Source: Spiro-02 sp964465155 (GTDB lineage Bacteria > Spirochaetota > Spirochaetia > Sphaerochaetales > Sphaerochaetaceae). Taken from it: DNA of 47,044 bases. The stretch is taken from contig CAYXIH010000011.1 in the NCBI GenBank assembly GCA_964465155.1, positions 1 through 47,044 on the forward strand, in the 5' to 3' direction. How positions within the stretch are numbered: the first letter of the stretch is position 1; each line of letters starts with the position of its first letter. The notes under the pieces were generated by a model. It saw only the letters and a program-made list of their open reading frames with translations. It was not told the DNA's origin and searched no databases. This document shows positions 8,163-16,009 of the stretch, piece by piece. A program made the translations under genes and the position numbers.

Positions 8163-9356
8163 ATGCGGATCAACAACAACAACTTCCAGAAGAATGCGAA
8201 TACATCATTGGTTGCACAACTCATCTGGCGTAAACCAGGGACAAGCCGGGTAGACATTGCCCGGGAATTGAACCTGTACCGTTCAACAGTCACCAACATC
8301 ATCTCTTCACTGATCGAGAACAAGGTTGTGTATGAAGCCGAGGAGGGCAATAGCCTCTCACGTGGCGGACGCAAGCCGATCATATTGCAGCTGAACTCCA
8401 ATTTTGGATGTGTCGTTGGGTTCGACATCCAGCCGTCCCACTACCGCGTTGTGGTCTTGGATATCAAGGGTGATGTCTTGTGGGAGGGCAGGGGGAATAT
8501 TCCAGATGTCCCATTCGACGGCATCATCGACTTCCTGATGGATATCGTCCTTGCCGAGGTTGCCAAGCTGAACCTTCCGTTGCTATGCGTCTGTGCCGGT
8601 ATTCCTGGTATCGTGGATACCGAGAAGGGCATTATCAAGTATGCAGAACCATTCAAGTTGGTGAACTACGATATTTTCAGCTACTTTACTTCCAAATATG
8701 ATATCCCGATCTTGGTTGAGAACGATGCCAACTGCTGCGCATGGCTGGACATGACGATCAACCGTGGCATCCAGCTGGAGGATTTTATCTGTCTCATCGC
8801 CGATTACCATGAAGGCAACTACCAGTTTGGTGACCGCAGCGGTATTGGCGTTGGTGTCGGCCTTTCCATCGGTGGGAAGGTGTACCATGGTTCCCATAGC
8901 GCTTGTGGTGAGTTCTGCTCACTTTCATGGCGCAAGGGGTGTCTTGGCCAGACGGGCTTGCCCGAGGACCTGTTGATACAATCGTCCCATGACGAAGATG
9001 CTTGGAAGATCTGGATGAGGGACTTGTTCTCCTCATTGGTCCCGGTGCTTTCGATCTTGGACCCAGGGTATGTATTCATCCATGGAACTCCGTTTGCAGA
9101 TGAGCAGAAGATCATGATGCAGATGGAGGCGATTGTCCCGCAGTTTCTTGCTCTGCTCGAAAAAATCGGGTGTACACTGGTATTCAACACGGAGGATGAG
9201 ATGGTTGTTGCCAAGGGTGCAGCCATGATGTTCCTACAGAAGCTGTTTGCTGTCCCTGAGCTCTCTGAGATGGAGAGCCGTTGCCATTTCGACTGGGATG
9301 ATGTGACGCGCCAGGCTGCGTCGCCAAAAAAGAATTATAGAAAGCATATTCAATAA
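8163..9356 (+). CDS. ROK-family transcriptional regulator
   Basis: 397 residues in the NagC/XylR layout: an N-terminal winged helix-turn-helix (about residues 15-65, with Ser-Arg-Val-Asp-Ile-Ala-Arg-Glu-Leu) and a sugar-kinase-like ROK domain with Gly-Phe-Asp-Ile and Glu-Asn-Asp-Ala-Asn. The usual ROK zinc motif (Cys-x-Cys-Gly-x2-Gly-Cys-x-Glu) is not intact: the corresponding stretch reads Gly-Glu-Phe-Cys-Ser-Leu-Ser-Trp-Arg-Lys-Gly-Cys. Glucokinase activity is therefore unlikely and sugar sensing may differ from NagC. The expected ligand is GlcNAc, GlcNAc-6-P or a chito-oligosaccharide, inferred from neighbours. The ATG has only a weak AAGG ahead of it. The two permease genes follow 15 nt after the stop, so regulator and permeases form one operon. 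It is the likely protein for the GTTTGTACA sites. Confidence 0.88.
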   Translation: MRINNNNFQKNANTSLVAQLIWRKPGTSRVDIARELNLYRSTVTNIISSLIENKVVYEAEEGNSLSRGGRKPIILQLNSNFGCVVGFDIQPSHYRVVVLDIKGDVLWEGRGNIPDVPFDGIIDFLMDIVLAEVAKLNLPLLCVCAGIPGIVDTEKGIIKYAEPFKLVNYDIFSYFTSKYDIPILVENDANCCAWLDMTINRGIQLEDFICLIADYHEGNYQFGDRSGIGVGVGLSIGGKVYHGSHSACGEFCSLSWRKGCLGQTGLPEDLLIQSSHDEDAWKIWMRDLFSSLVPVLSILDPGYVFIHGTPFADEQKIMMQMEAIVPQFLALLEKIGCTLVFNTEDEMVVAKGAAMMFLQKLFAVPELSEMESRCHFDWDDVTRQAASPKKNYRKHIQ

Positions 9357-9371
9357 CAAGGGGGGAGACGG

Positions 9372-10343
9372 ATGGACAACATCAAGAGATCTGGACCTGC
9401 TGATGCGGGACAGGCAGCAATGAGGCAACTTCGCAAGGGCAAAGGTGGAGGGATTACAAGCCGGAAAGAGGAACTGATGTCCTATTGGCTGTTGGTGCTC
9501 CCTGCTTTCCTGATTTATGTGGCTGTCATGGCCTTCCCGACTATCTTCTCGGTGGTGCTGAGCGTCAGCAACTACAAGGGAGGCAAGTTGTTCGGCGGTC
9601 CAAACCAGGTGAAGCTCATCGGGTTCAAGTACTATGCCCAGATGTTCCAGGATCCCTATTTCTACCTGGCTCTGAAGAACAACCTCTATATCGTCCTCAT
9701 TTCTGTCTTTGGGCAAATTCCATTGGGATTCTTCCTTTCCTACATCCTCTTTCGGGGAATGGTCAAGGGACAGGACTTCTTCCAGACGATGATCTATCTG
9801 CCCTGCGTCATCTCAACGGTCGTCATCGGTATCTTGTGGAAGGCATTCTTCGCCCCTGACGGCTCTTTCACTGAGTTCATCAGGATATTCAATCCCAAGT
9901 ATGTCGCCGAAGTATCTAGCCACCCGATGATCAAGGTGTTGTTCGTCATCCTGTGGATGTATACGGGAACCTACCTGATCATCTTCCTAGCCAACCTGCA
10001 GAAAATTGACGTGTCTGTCATTGAGGCAGCCAAGATTGACGGGGCAAGCGAGACACAGGCACTGCGCTACATCATTCTCCCGGCCCTCAGTGGTGTCTTG
10101 GTCACTTCTGCTATCCTGGCGATCAGCGGATCGCTGAAGAGCTTCGACCTGATCTATGTCATGACCGACGGTGGTCCTGCAAACCAGACGAGCGTGTTGT
10201 CGCTATATATGTACAACAAGGCGTTCAAGGGGGCTCCGAACTATCCTCTTGCCAATGCCATCAGCACGGTGATGGTACTTATCAGCTTTGGACTCATCGG
10301 ACTGACCAAGCTGGCTGAGAAACGATTCGGGGGGAGGGAATAG
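9372..10343 (+). CDS. Carbohydrate ABC transporter permease, MalF/UgpA type
   Basis: A 323-residue inner-membrane protein with about six transmembrane segments; the first begins near residue 37, after a basic cytoplasmic tail. The EAA motif reads Glu-Ala-Ala-Lys-Ile-Asp-Gly-Ala-Ser-Glu and would contact the ATPase. It belongs to the CUT1 family, which imports oligosaccharides. The ribosome site GGGGGAGA (9361-9368) is strong. The next permease starts 4 nt after the stop. No ATPase gene lies nearby, so a shared MsmX-type ATPase elsewhere is expected. The regulator and the GH20 and GH94 context point to GlcNAc oligosaccharides as substrate. Confidence 0.9.
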   Translation: MDNIKRSGPADAGQAAMRQLRKGKGGGITSRKEELMSYWLLVLPAFLIYVAVMAFPTIFSVVLSVSNYKGGKLFGGPNQVKLIGFKYYAQMFQDPYFYLALKNNLYIVLISVFGQIPLGFFLSYILFRGMVKGQDFFQTMIYLPCVISTVVIGILWKAFFAPDGSFTEFIRIFNPKYVAEVSSHPMIKVLFVILWMYTGTYLIIFLANLQKIDVSVIEAAKIDGASETQALRYIILPALSGVLVTSAILAISGSLKSFDLIYVMTDGGPANQTSVLSLYMYNKAFKGAPNYPLANAISTVMVLISFGLIGLTKLAEKRFGGRE

Positions 10344-10347
10344 CACT

Positions 10348-11229
10348 ATGGCAGACATTAAAGATACACGGAGCGTCGGTGCCCGCATAGGAATGGTTGT
10401 TACGTACATAGTGTTGGCCATGTTCACGATCTTGGCCCTCTATCCACTGCTGTGGTTGTTGATGAACTCCTTCAAGACCTCGACCGAGTTCCAGTTCAAC
10501 AAGCTGGGGTTGCCCGGCAGCTACACCACCATCGACGGACGGACATTCGGATGGACAGTCGTCAACTACACTGATGCCTGGACACGCGGTAAATTCCCAG
10601 TCCTGATCGCCAACAGCATATTCTATACCGGCATCACGACGCTGTTGGTCATTGCCTTCTCATTCATGGCCTCGTTCGCATTCGCAAAGATCAAGAACAA
10701 AGCGACCAAATGGGTACATGGCTCATTTGTGATCGGGTTGTTGCTGACGCTGCAGTCGATCATGGTCCCATTGTTCCTGCTGGTCAACTGGACAGGGTTG
10801 TACAATACTCGGCTGGGTGTTCTGATCCCGTACATCGGCATCGGCATGCCAATGGGCATCTACCTTGGCACTGAGTACATCAAGAGCATCCCAGATGCCT
10901 TGGTGGAGAGTGCACGGTTGGATGGCGCTCGGTACCTTCGCATCTTCATGAGCATTATCGCTCCCATGGCGATGCCTGTAGCAGTTACCCTCGCCATCTT
11001 GACGGTTACTGGTACTTGGAACGAATTTATGCTTATCAACATCTTGGTCTCACATCCGAGCCTCAAGTCGTTGCCCGTTGGTATCCAGGCCTTCGCAGGT
11101 GCCTTGGCAACAGACTATGGTAAGCAGTTTGCAGCGCTGGTTATTGGTTTGGTTCCGATGCTGATATTCTATCTTGCATTTAGGAAACAAATTACACGTG
11201 GTGTCGCAGCTGGTGCGGTAAAGGGTTGA
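10348..11229 (+). CDS. Carbohydrate ABC transporter permease, MalG/UgpE type
   Basis: A 293-residue partner permease with six predicted membrane spans. The EAA loop reads Glu-Ser-Ala-Arg-Leu-Asp-Gly-Ala-Arg-Tyr, as in MalG-type CUT1 permeases. The ribosome site (GGGGGGAGGG) lies inside the last codons of the preceding permease gene, so the two are translated together. The C terminus is basic (Arg-Lys-Gln-Ile-Thr-Arg). A strong hairpin without a T-run follows, then a fresh promoter for the binding-protein gene, so expression of the two halves of the transporter can be set separately. Confidence 0.9.
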   Translation: MADIKDTRSVGARIGMVVTYIVLAMFTILALYPLLWLLMNSFKTSTEFQFNKLGLPGSYTTIDGRTFGWTVVNYTDAWTRGKFPVLIANSIFYTGITTLLVIAFSFMASFAFAKIKNKATKWVHGSFVIGLLLTLQSIMVPLFLLVNWTGLYNTRLGVLIPYIGIGMPMGIYLGTEYIKSIPDALVESARLDGARYLRIFMSIIAPMAMPVAVTLAILTVTGTWNEFMLINILVSHPSLKSLPVGIQAFAGALATDYGKQFAALVIGLVPMLIFYLAFRKQITRGVAAGAVKG

Positions 11230-11246
11230 TCCGCCGTCGGCTTGAT

Positions 11247-11273
11247 CTCCTCCGTTGGAAAAAAACGGAGGAG
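11247..11273 (+). terminator. Intercistronic hairpin after the permeases
   Basis: 10-bp stem CTCCTCCGTT / AACGGAGGAG with a 7-nt A-rich loop. It is followed by A residues, not T, so it looks more like an mRNA 3'-end stabiliser or processing site than a standard Rho-independent terminator. Confidence 0.55.
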
Positions 11274-11281
11274 AAAAAAGT

Positions 11282-11310
11282 TTGACAGCTGGTATTATGC
11301 GTGATAGTAT
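11282..11310 (+). promoter_or_regulatory. Promoter of the substrate-binding protein gene
   Basis: TTGACA (11282-11287), a 17-bp spacer and TAGTAT (11305-11310). The GTTTGTACA site at 11313 begins 3 bp after the -10 box, over the expected transcription start, a repressor position. Confidence 0.7.
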
Positions 11311-11312
11311 TT

Positions 11313-11331
11313 GTTTGTACAAAGTATGAAC
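11313..11331 (+). promoter_or_regulatory. Candidate ROK operator, site B (binding-protein promoter)
   Basis: GTTTGT-ACAAAGT-ATGAAC, aligned to site A with the first nine bases identical and a weaker second half. It contains the 10-bp palindrome TTTGTACAAA. Position just after the -10 box suggests repression. Confidence 0.6.
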
Positions 11332-11402
11332 AATTGCTAAGGAGAGGGAAAACCTCATTCTTCCTGAGCTCTGGTCTGGAAGAAGTCGAACGATTTTCGA
11401 GC

Positions 11403-11420
11403 CCAGGCAGTAATGCCTGG
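11403..11420 (+). other. 5'-leader hairpin of the binding-protein mRNA
   Basis: Perfect 7-bp stem CCAGGCA / TGCCTGG with a GTAA loop, about 27 nt before the ribosome site. It may stabilise a highly expressed message. Confidence 0.5.
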
Positions 11421-11458
11421 ACGGTACGTATCGAATGGAAAGTCATTAGGAGGAAAAG

Positions 11459-12805
11459 ATGACTGGACTGAAGAAAGCTTCCGTATTTGCTCTGGTGCTG
11501 CTCATGGCGGGGTCCATGGTGTTTGCACAGGGCGCCTCAGACGCCAGTTCTGCAAAGACAGAATTGAACGTTCTCTACTACATCGACATGTCAGCGCCCA
11601 ATAGCGCAGACGAGATTTCCGCAGTGTGGGACGTGTTCGAAGCACAGAATCCCGATATCAAGGTTGTCCGCGAGGACCTCTTCAACGAACCGTACCACCA
11701 GAAGGTCGAAGCCTATGCCGCATCCGGCAATATGCCCGACGTCCTGTACATGTGGCCGGGTGGACGCTCTGCAGCTGTTCAGAACAACCACCTCGTCAAG
11801 GACCTCGCCCCGTTCCTCAAGGCTGATGGCATCTATGATGACTATGCAGCAGCCGCTTTGGTTCCCCAGGCTGCAGGCTATCTTGCAGAGCTGCCCAACG
11901 GCATCACTTCTTCCCACATGATGTTCGTCAACGACAAGTTGCTCGAATCCTATGGGCTGAACAGACCTGAGACCCTTGACGACCTGCTCGCCATGGTTCC
12001 CGTTCTCAAGAGCAATGGCATCGACGTGATCGGCATGGACAACATGAGCGACTGGGTCATGCAGTCCTGTCTCTTCTCCTTGGTCGTAGGCCGCCTTGGT
12101 GGACCCGACTGGTATGAGCAGCTTGCTGCTGGCAAGATCAACTTCACCGATCCTTGGTTTGTGAACTCCTTGGCCGTCATCGACCAGCTGTACGCAACCG
12201 GCGCCCTGAACCGCAACACCCTCAACAGTGCATATGGCAATGGACGTGGTGCATTCGCTGCCGGCAAGTGTGCATTCTTCATCGATGGTGACTGGGCATG
12301 CGGCAACTTCCAGACCGATGCTTCCACCGGCGTTGCTCTGATTTCTCCCCAGGCTCAGCAGGATAGCTTCGGCATGATGGTATTCCCTGCAATTCCTGGT
12401 GAATTGGTCCACAACTCCACCAGCGGCGTCGTCGGCACCGGTTTTGGCATGAGCGCCAACATCGAAGCTGGTTCTGCTAAGGAAGAGGCAGCCTGGAGGC
12501 TGATCAAGTTCCTGCAGAGCAAGTATGTACAGGAATGGAGACTGAAGACTGGTGCTTCCTTCCCGTCCAACCTCACTGTTGACATTGCAAAGGTTATTGC
12601 TGACAACAACCTCGAGCCCTTCGTGCAGAAGCGCGCAGAATTCTACACCAAATATTCGACGACCCCGGTCATCGACGGTGTGCTGGATCCTTCCGTGTAC
12701 AACGTGATCAACGTTGGCCTGCAGGAAATTGGCCTTGGAAAGAAGACTCCCACCCAGGTGGCAGCCGACGTCCAGAAGGCTTGGGTAGCATTCAACAAGA
12801 ACTAA
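11459..12805 (+). CDS. Sugar ABC transporter substrate-binding protein
   Basis: 448 residues, CUT1-type extracellular binding protein. A Sec signal peptide spans about residues 1-23, with Lys-Lys, a hydrophobic core and Val-Phe-Ala before Gln24. There is no lipobox cysteine, so the mature protein is likely periplasmic and free, as expected for a diderm cell. The body shows the usual features of the family, such as Met-Pro-Asp-Val-Leu-Tyr-Met-Trp and Gly-Lys-Cys-Ala-Phe-Phe-Ile-Asp-Gly-Asp-Trp. The ribosome site TAGGAGGA (11447-11454) is close to ideal. It lies after the permeases with its own promoter, a candidate ROK operator and a leader hairpin; a binding protein usually outnumbers its permeases and this arrangement would permit that. 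Ligand inferred to be a GlcNAc oligosaccharide. Confidence 0.9.
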   Translation: MTGLKKASVFALVLLMAGSMVFAQGASDASSAKTELNVLYYIDMSAPNSADEISAVWDVFEAQNPDIKVVREDLFNEPYHQKVEAYAASGNMPDVLYMWPGGRSAAVQNNHLVKDLAPFLKADGIYDDYAAAALVPQAAGYLAELPNGITSSHMMFVNDKLLESYGLNRPETLDDLLAMVPVLKSNGIDVIGMDNMSDWVMQSCLFSLVVGRLGGPDWYEQLAAGKINFTDPWFVNSLAVIDQLYATGALNRNTLNSAYGNGRGAFAAGKCAFFIDGDWACGNFQTDASTGVALISPQAQQDSFGMMVFPAIPGELVHNSTSGVVGTGFGMSANIEAGSAKEEAAWRLIKFLQSKYVQEWRLKTGASFPSNLTVDIAKVIADNNLEPFVQKRAEFYTKYSTTPVIDGVLDPSVYNVINVGLQEIGLGKKTPTQVAADVQKAWVAFNKN

Positions 12806-12847
12806 TGTCTACTGATTCTCAGTGACATTGTCTATCGAACTTCCATA

Positions 12848-12880
12848 CAGACCCGTTGCTTGTGCAGCGGGTCTGTTTTT
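12848..12880 (+). terminator. Rho-independent terminator after the binding-protein gene
   Basis: Stem CAGACCCG / CGGGTCTG (12848-12855, 12868-12875) with an inner TGC/GCA pairing, followed by five T. Confidence 0.85.
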
Positions 12881-12911
12881 AGCTTTCATCACATCTTTCT
12901 CATGTTGAGGG

Positions 12912-12927
12912 GAGTGAAAGTTCACTC
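12912..12927. promoter_or_regulatory. Perfect palindrome upstream of the diguanylate cyclase
   Basis: GAGTGAA-AG-TTCACTC, 7-bp arms with a 2-bp centre. It sits about 48 bp before an extended -10 box (TGG-TATAGT, 12973-12981). Its position suggests a regulator site. No matching copy was noticed elsewhere in the window. Confidence 0.45.
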
Positions 12928-12972
12928 ATGCAACAAATATCTCATTTCTTTCTTTCAGTTGCACATTACCTC

Positions 12973-12981
12973 TGGTATAGT
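12973..12981 (+). promoter_or_regulatory. Extended -10 promoter of the diguanylate cyclase
   Basis: TGG-TATAGT with TG one base before the hexamer. The -35 region 17 bp upstream (TTTCAG) is poor, which fits an extended -10 promoter that may need an activator. Confidence 0.5.
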
Positions 12982-13056
12982 ATCAGGGAAGTGACCTCAG
13001 CCAAGGCTCGCTTGATTGTTCTGTAGGAATTGGAAACTCTCGTGAGGGGTATTTGG

Positions 13057-14724
13057 ATGAATGGGGGCGCTCAGAAATATATTGGTATCATAGCCAACAT
13101 CGTTCTTTTCTTGTGCGTGGCGACAGTCTTGGTCGTCTGCATCGTCTTCAACTCTCACTTGAACATGCCCCCGATTGATGAACATGACTATATCTTCCTT
13201 GATAGCGGATGGACGGTCCAAGTCGGTGACCAGAAGATGGAAGGTGTAGGTCTTCCCCTGCAGTTGCATGCCTCCCCAAAGCAGGCATGTGTCGCGTTGA
13301 GCATGGTGTTTGGCCAGGACATCCCCGTGACTGGGAGGACCCTCTCCCTGCTCACTGGCATGGCCGAGGTGCATGTGTTCCTCGATGGGGAGAAGCTGTA
13401 CAGTTTCTCAGAGGAAGGATCCAAGTGGAAACTGACTCCGATGGGAGGCATGGCTCCCCATTTTGTCCAGCTTCCAAGGGATTTGGAAGGCAAGAAATTG
13501 CTGATACTCATCGACTACCACACGACCAATCCCCTCAGTCAATCCTTCCATGCCCCGCTGTTGGGTTCGAGGATGTCGGCATACTTCTACCAGATGCGCA
13601 ACGAGGTCTCTTCATTGTTCTTCGGCTATTCGTTCCTCCTCATCGGGACGCTCTGCCTGATTGCTACCTTGTTTATTCGAAGGAATGAACACTACAAGAG
13701 CCTCCTTGCTTTCTCCCTGATGGAGATCCTCTTGGGTATCTGGGTCTTTACCCAGGCAAAGAGCAAGTTCGTGTTCTTCAGGAATCCCCAGGTCCCCTGT
13801 GATTTCAGTACCCTCGCCATGTACTTGCTCCCGATGTGCATCGCATTGTATTTCTCCACGACATGCAATGCTGGAAAACCAGCTAAGACTATGATGCGCA
13901 TCGCATATGTGTTTCCCATCCTCTACTGTGTGTTTGGAGTGATGCAGTTTGCTGGCTGGGTCTTGTTTGACGACCTGGAGGCAATTGGCGGAGGCTTGCT
14001 GCTGGCATACCTGGTGTGCGTATTGGTTCTTGCCGTGGTGTCCCTATGCAAGGGAAACCGCAATTGCCTGATGTTCGTGTTGGGGCTTGGGGTGCTGATG
14101 CTGGATGTCCTTGCGGAGATGGCCTTGCTGCTGATGGGGATCGAATTGCCCAGCGCCATGATGCTCCACCTGGGCATGGCGGTGGCAGGGATTCTCTTCC
14201 TCCTCGGTTCCATCGCTGACATTACATCCAGCGGGCGTACCCAGATGCGGCAGCAGATGTTGCTGGAATTAGCATTTACCGATTATCTTACAGGACTGGG
14301 GAACCGAACCAGCTATGAGAAACGGATTCACGAGCTATCAGAGAAGCCAAGTGACCTGATAGGTGTATATATGTTGGATATCAATGACCTCAAGGCAACC
14401 AACGACATCTATGGCCATGATTGTGGAGACCACCTGATCAAGCGTTTTGCTGAGAAGCTACGTGAAGTCATTCCACCTGATTCTGATTGCTACCGTATTG
14501 GCGGTGATGAATTTGTGGTGTTCATGTACAAATGCACTCCAATGGAACTGGTTGAAATGACACATGTGCTGCAGTCGGCATTTTCAGACGGTGGACCGGT
14601 GAGTGCTGCCGTAGGAGCTGCCTTGTATCTCCCAGGTGGGATGGCGACCCTTGCTGATGTGGTTGCACTTGCCGACGATGCGATGTATGACAACAAGACG
14701 AAGATTAAGGCGGGGAGGGTATAA
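13057..14724 (+). CDS. Membrane-bound diguanylate cyclase with 7TM-DISM-like sensor
   Basis: 555 residues. One membrane span near residues 8-31 is followed by an extracytoplasmic, beta-rich domain to about 175, then about seven spans to ~385 and a C-terminal GGDEF domain. This is the layout of 7TM-DISM receptors. The catalytic loop is Gly-Gly-Asp-Glu-Phe at 482-486, so the enzyme should be active and make cyclic di-GMP from two GTP. The inhibitory I-site (Arg-x-x-Asp, expected at 473-476) is replaced by Pro-Pro-Asp-Ser, so product inhibition at that site should be absent. ATG 13057 is chosen because GAGGGG lies 7 nt upstream; an in-frame TTG at 13030 lacks a site. The ligand of the outer domain is unknown. 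A small membrane protein gene follows by 5 nt. Confidence 0.88.
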   Translation: MNGGAQKYIGIIANIVLFLCVATVLVVCIVFNSHLNMPPIDEHDYIFLDSGWTVQVGDQKMEGVGLPLQLHASPKQACVALSMVFGQDIPVTGRTLSLLTGMAEVHVFLDGEKLYSFSEEGSKWKLTPMGGMAPHFVQLPRDLEGKKLLILIDYHTTNPLSQSFHAPLLGSRMSAYFYQMRNEVSSLFFGYSFLLIGTLCLIATLFIRRNEHYKSLLAFSLMEILLGIWVFTQAKSKFVFFRNPQVPCDFSTLAMYLLPMCIALYFSTTCNAGKPAKTMMRIAYVFPILYCVFGVMQFAGWVLFDDLEAIGGGLLLAYLVCVLVLAVVSLCKGNRNCLMFVLGLGVLMLDVLAEMALLLMGIELPSAMMLHLGMAVAGILFLLGSIADITSSGRTQMRQQMLLELAFTDYLTGLGNRTSYEKRIHELSEKPSDLIGVYMLDINDLKATNDIYGHDCGDHLIKRFAEKLREVIPPDSDCYRIGGDEFVVFMYKCTPMELVEMTHVLQSAFSDGGPVSAAVGAALYLPGGMATLADVVALADDAMYDNKTKIKAGRV

Positions 14725-14729
14725 CTTGT

Positions 14730-15419
14730 ATGGAAATAATACCGTCACGTTCGTTCAACAGCCTGTATATCTGGCTTGATATTGCGTTCTTGGTGTTCCT
14801 GGCAGTGATGCTGTGGATCTCTGGCAGGCGCAAGGCAACCATCTTCGGCCTGGTGGGAGGTGTCCTCTACTTCCTGGTCGACTATGGGATATTCTACCTG
14901 TGGCTCCATGAGCGGGTGGTGGTAGGAGCTCCCACCGCTCCGTTCCTGCTATGGCTGAGCATGAGCTATGGGTTTACCAACGTTGCTTGGATCTGGTTGA
15001 TGCTCGACCGCGACGTGCGGTGGAAGGAATGGACGGTGTTGATCGTCTGCGCATGGATATGCAATCCCTTGATCAGCCAGAACTTTGGCTCGTCGTTCGG
15101 AATGATCTCCATCTCACGGGGAACTGGCAGCTACCATGGTGCCATGGCCGCCATATTGCTGGTGGGATATGCGCTGCTCTGCGTGCTGAACATCCGCTAC
15201 AACGCGAACATCCCCATCCTGCGGTTGCTCCTCATCGGGATTGCAGTGCAATTCGGGTGGGAATTCTCATTGCTGGTGACCGGCATCCGGACATGGAATA
15301 TCCAGACGCTGGTGGTCAACAGCCTTGTCGAGACAAACCTAGGGATGCCATATATCTATTTCATCCACCTATGGTTTGCCCGACACATGTCCCCTAGAGG
15401 GCTTTTGCAAGCGAAATAG
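14730..15419 (+). CDS. Multi-spanning membrane protein of unknown function
   Basis: 229 residues with six or seven predicted membrane spans (about 12-31, 38-58, 71-93, 100-117, 137-155, 163-183 and a last one near 203-220). It is rich in Trp and Tyr. I do not recognise a family. Its ATG is 5 nt after the diguanylate cyclase stop and the ribosome site GGGAGGG lies in the last codons of that gene, so the two are translated from one mRNA and a partner role in membrane sensing is possible. Its last 26 bp overlap, tail to tail, the 3' end of the oxidoreductase gene on the other strand. Confidence 0.75.
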   Translation: MEIIPSRSFNSLYIWLDIAFLVFLAVMLWISGRRKATIFGLVGGVLYFLVDYGIFYLWLHERVVVGAPTAPFLLWLSMSYGFTNVAWIWLMLDRDVRWKEWTVLIVCAWICNPLISQNFGSSFGMISISRGTGSYHGAMAAILLVGYALLCVLNIRYNANIPILRLLLIGIAVQFGWEFSLLVTGIRTWNIQTLVVNSLVETNLGMPYIYFIHLWFARHMSPRGLLQAK

Positions 15420-15999
15420 CTGCCTGGGTTGCAGTTTCCATGATCGAGTCGACCTTGGCCCCGACAATATCGAGTCCTTCGGCACTCAGGAAATGGACAT
15501 TGGGAATTCCAAACATCCTGGCCATTGCCTTGATGGTCGGGGTAGCCATGTCCATGTCTGCATACTCGCCGCGTTCATATATCCCACCGCGGGTTGTAAT
15601 GTACACAAGGTCCTTTGCGGCACATAGTCCGTGGAGCTTGTCGTCCTGATACTCAAACGTGATGTCCTGTACACATACATGCTCAAAGTAGGTCTTGAGC
15701 ATGGCAGGGAACGAGCAGTCCCAGAACGGGGCTGTGACCACGATGATGTCGGCGGTGCTGAACGCATGGGCCAATGTGAACATCGGGTCCTCCATTGCCT
15801 TGATGGCAAGGAGGTTGAGGCGGTCTTGGACGGTTGCCTGGGTGAACGGCTTGAGCAACAGCTCCCTCAGTACATGTTCTCCATAGATGCTGTCACCATG
15901 GGCCACTTCATACGCAGAGACAAACGCGTCGCCCAATACCGCAGTGCGTGACTGTGGTGGTCCTTGGGTGCATGCATCAACAAGCAATACCTGTGGCAT
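15394..15999 (-). CDS. Flavodoxin-fold NAD(P)H oxidoreductase, AzoR-like
   Basis: 201 residues with the flavodoxin-like fold of FMN-dependent quinone reductase/azoreductase proteins. The Val-Thr-Ala-Pro-Phe-Trp-Asp-Cys-Ser-Phe-Pro-Ala segment near residue 85 matches the FMN-binding Pro-x-Tyr/Trp-x-x-x-x-Pro region of the family, and Thr-Thr-Arg-Gly-Gly-Ile-Tyr near 135 matches the second FMN loop. It would reduce quinones or azo compounds with NAD(P)H. ATG 15999 is chosen for the strong AGGAGG at 16006-16011, which overlaps the end of the beta-mannosidase gene; the intercistronic gap is 10 nt. Pairing with a glycosidase gene has no obvious metabolic reason. Confidence 0.82.
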   Translation of the reverse strand: MPQVLLVDACTQGPPQSRTAVLGDAFVSAYEVAHGDSIYGEHVLRELLLKPFTQATVQDRLNLLAIKAMEDPMFTLAHAFSTADIIVVTAPFWDCSFPAMLKTYFEHVCVQDITFEYQDDKLHGLCAAKDLVYITTRGGIYERGEYADMDMATPTIKAMARMFGIPNVHFLSAEGLDIVGAKVDSIMETATQAAISLAKAL

Positions 16000-16009
16000 T
16001 CTGAACCTC

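Noticed and set aside
14525..14533. TGTACAAAT inside the diguanylate cyclase gene as a ROK half-site
   Set aside because: Within the coding region, one base short of the 9-mer and without a partner half.
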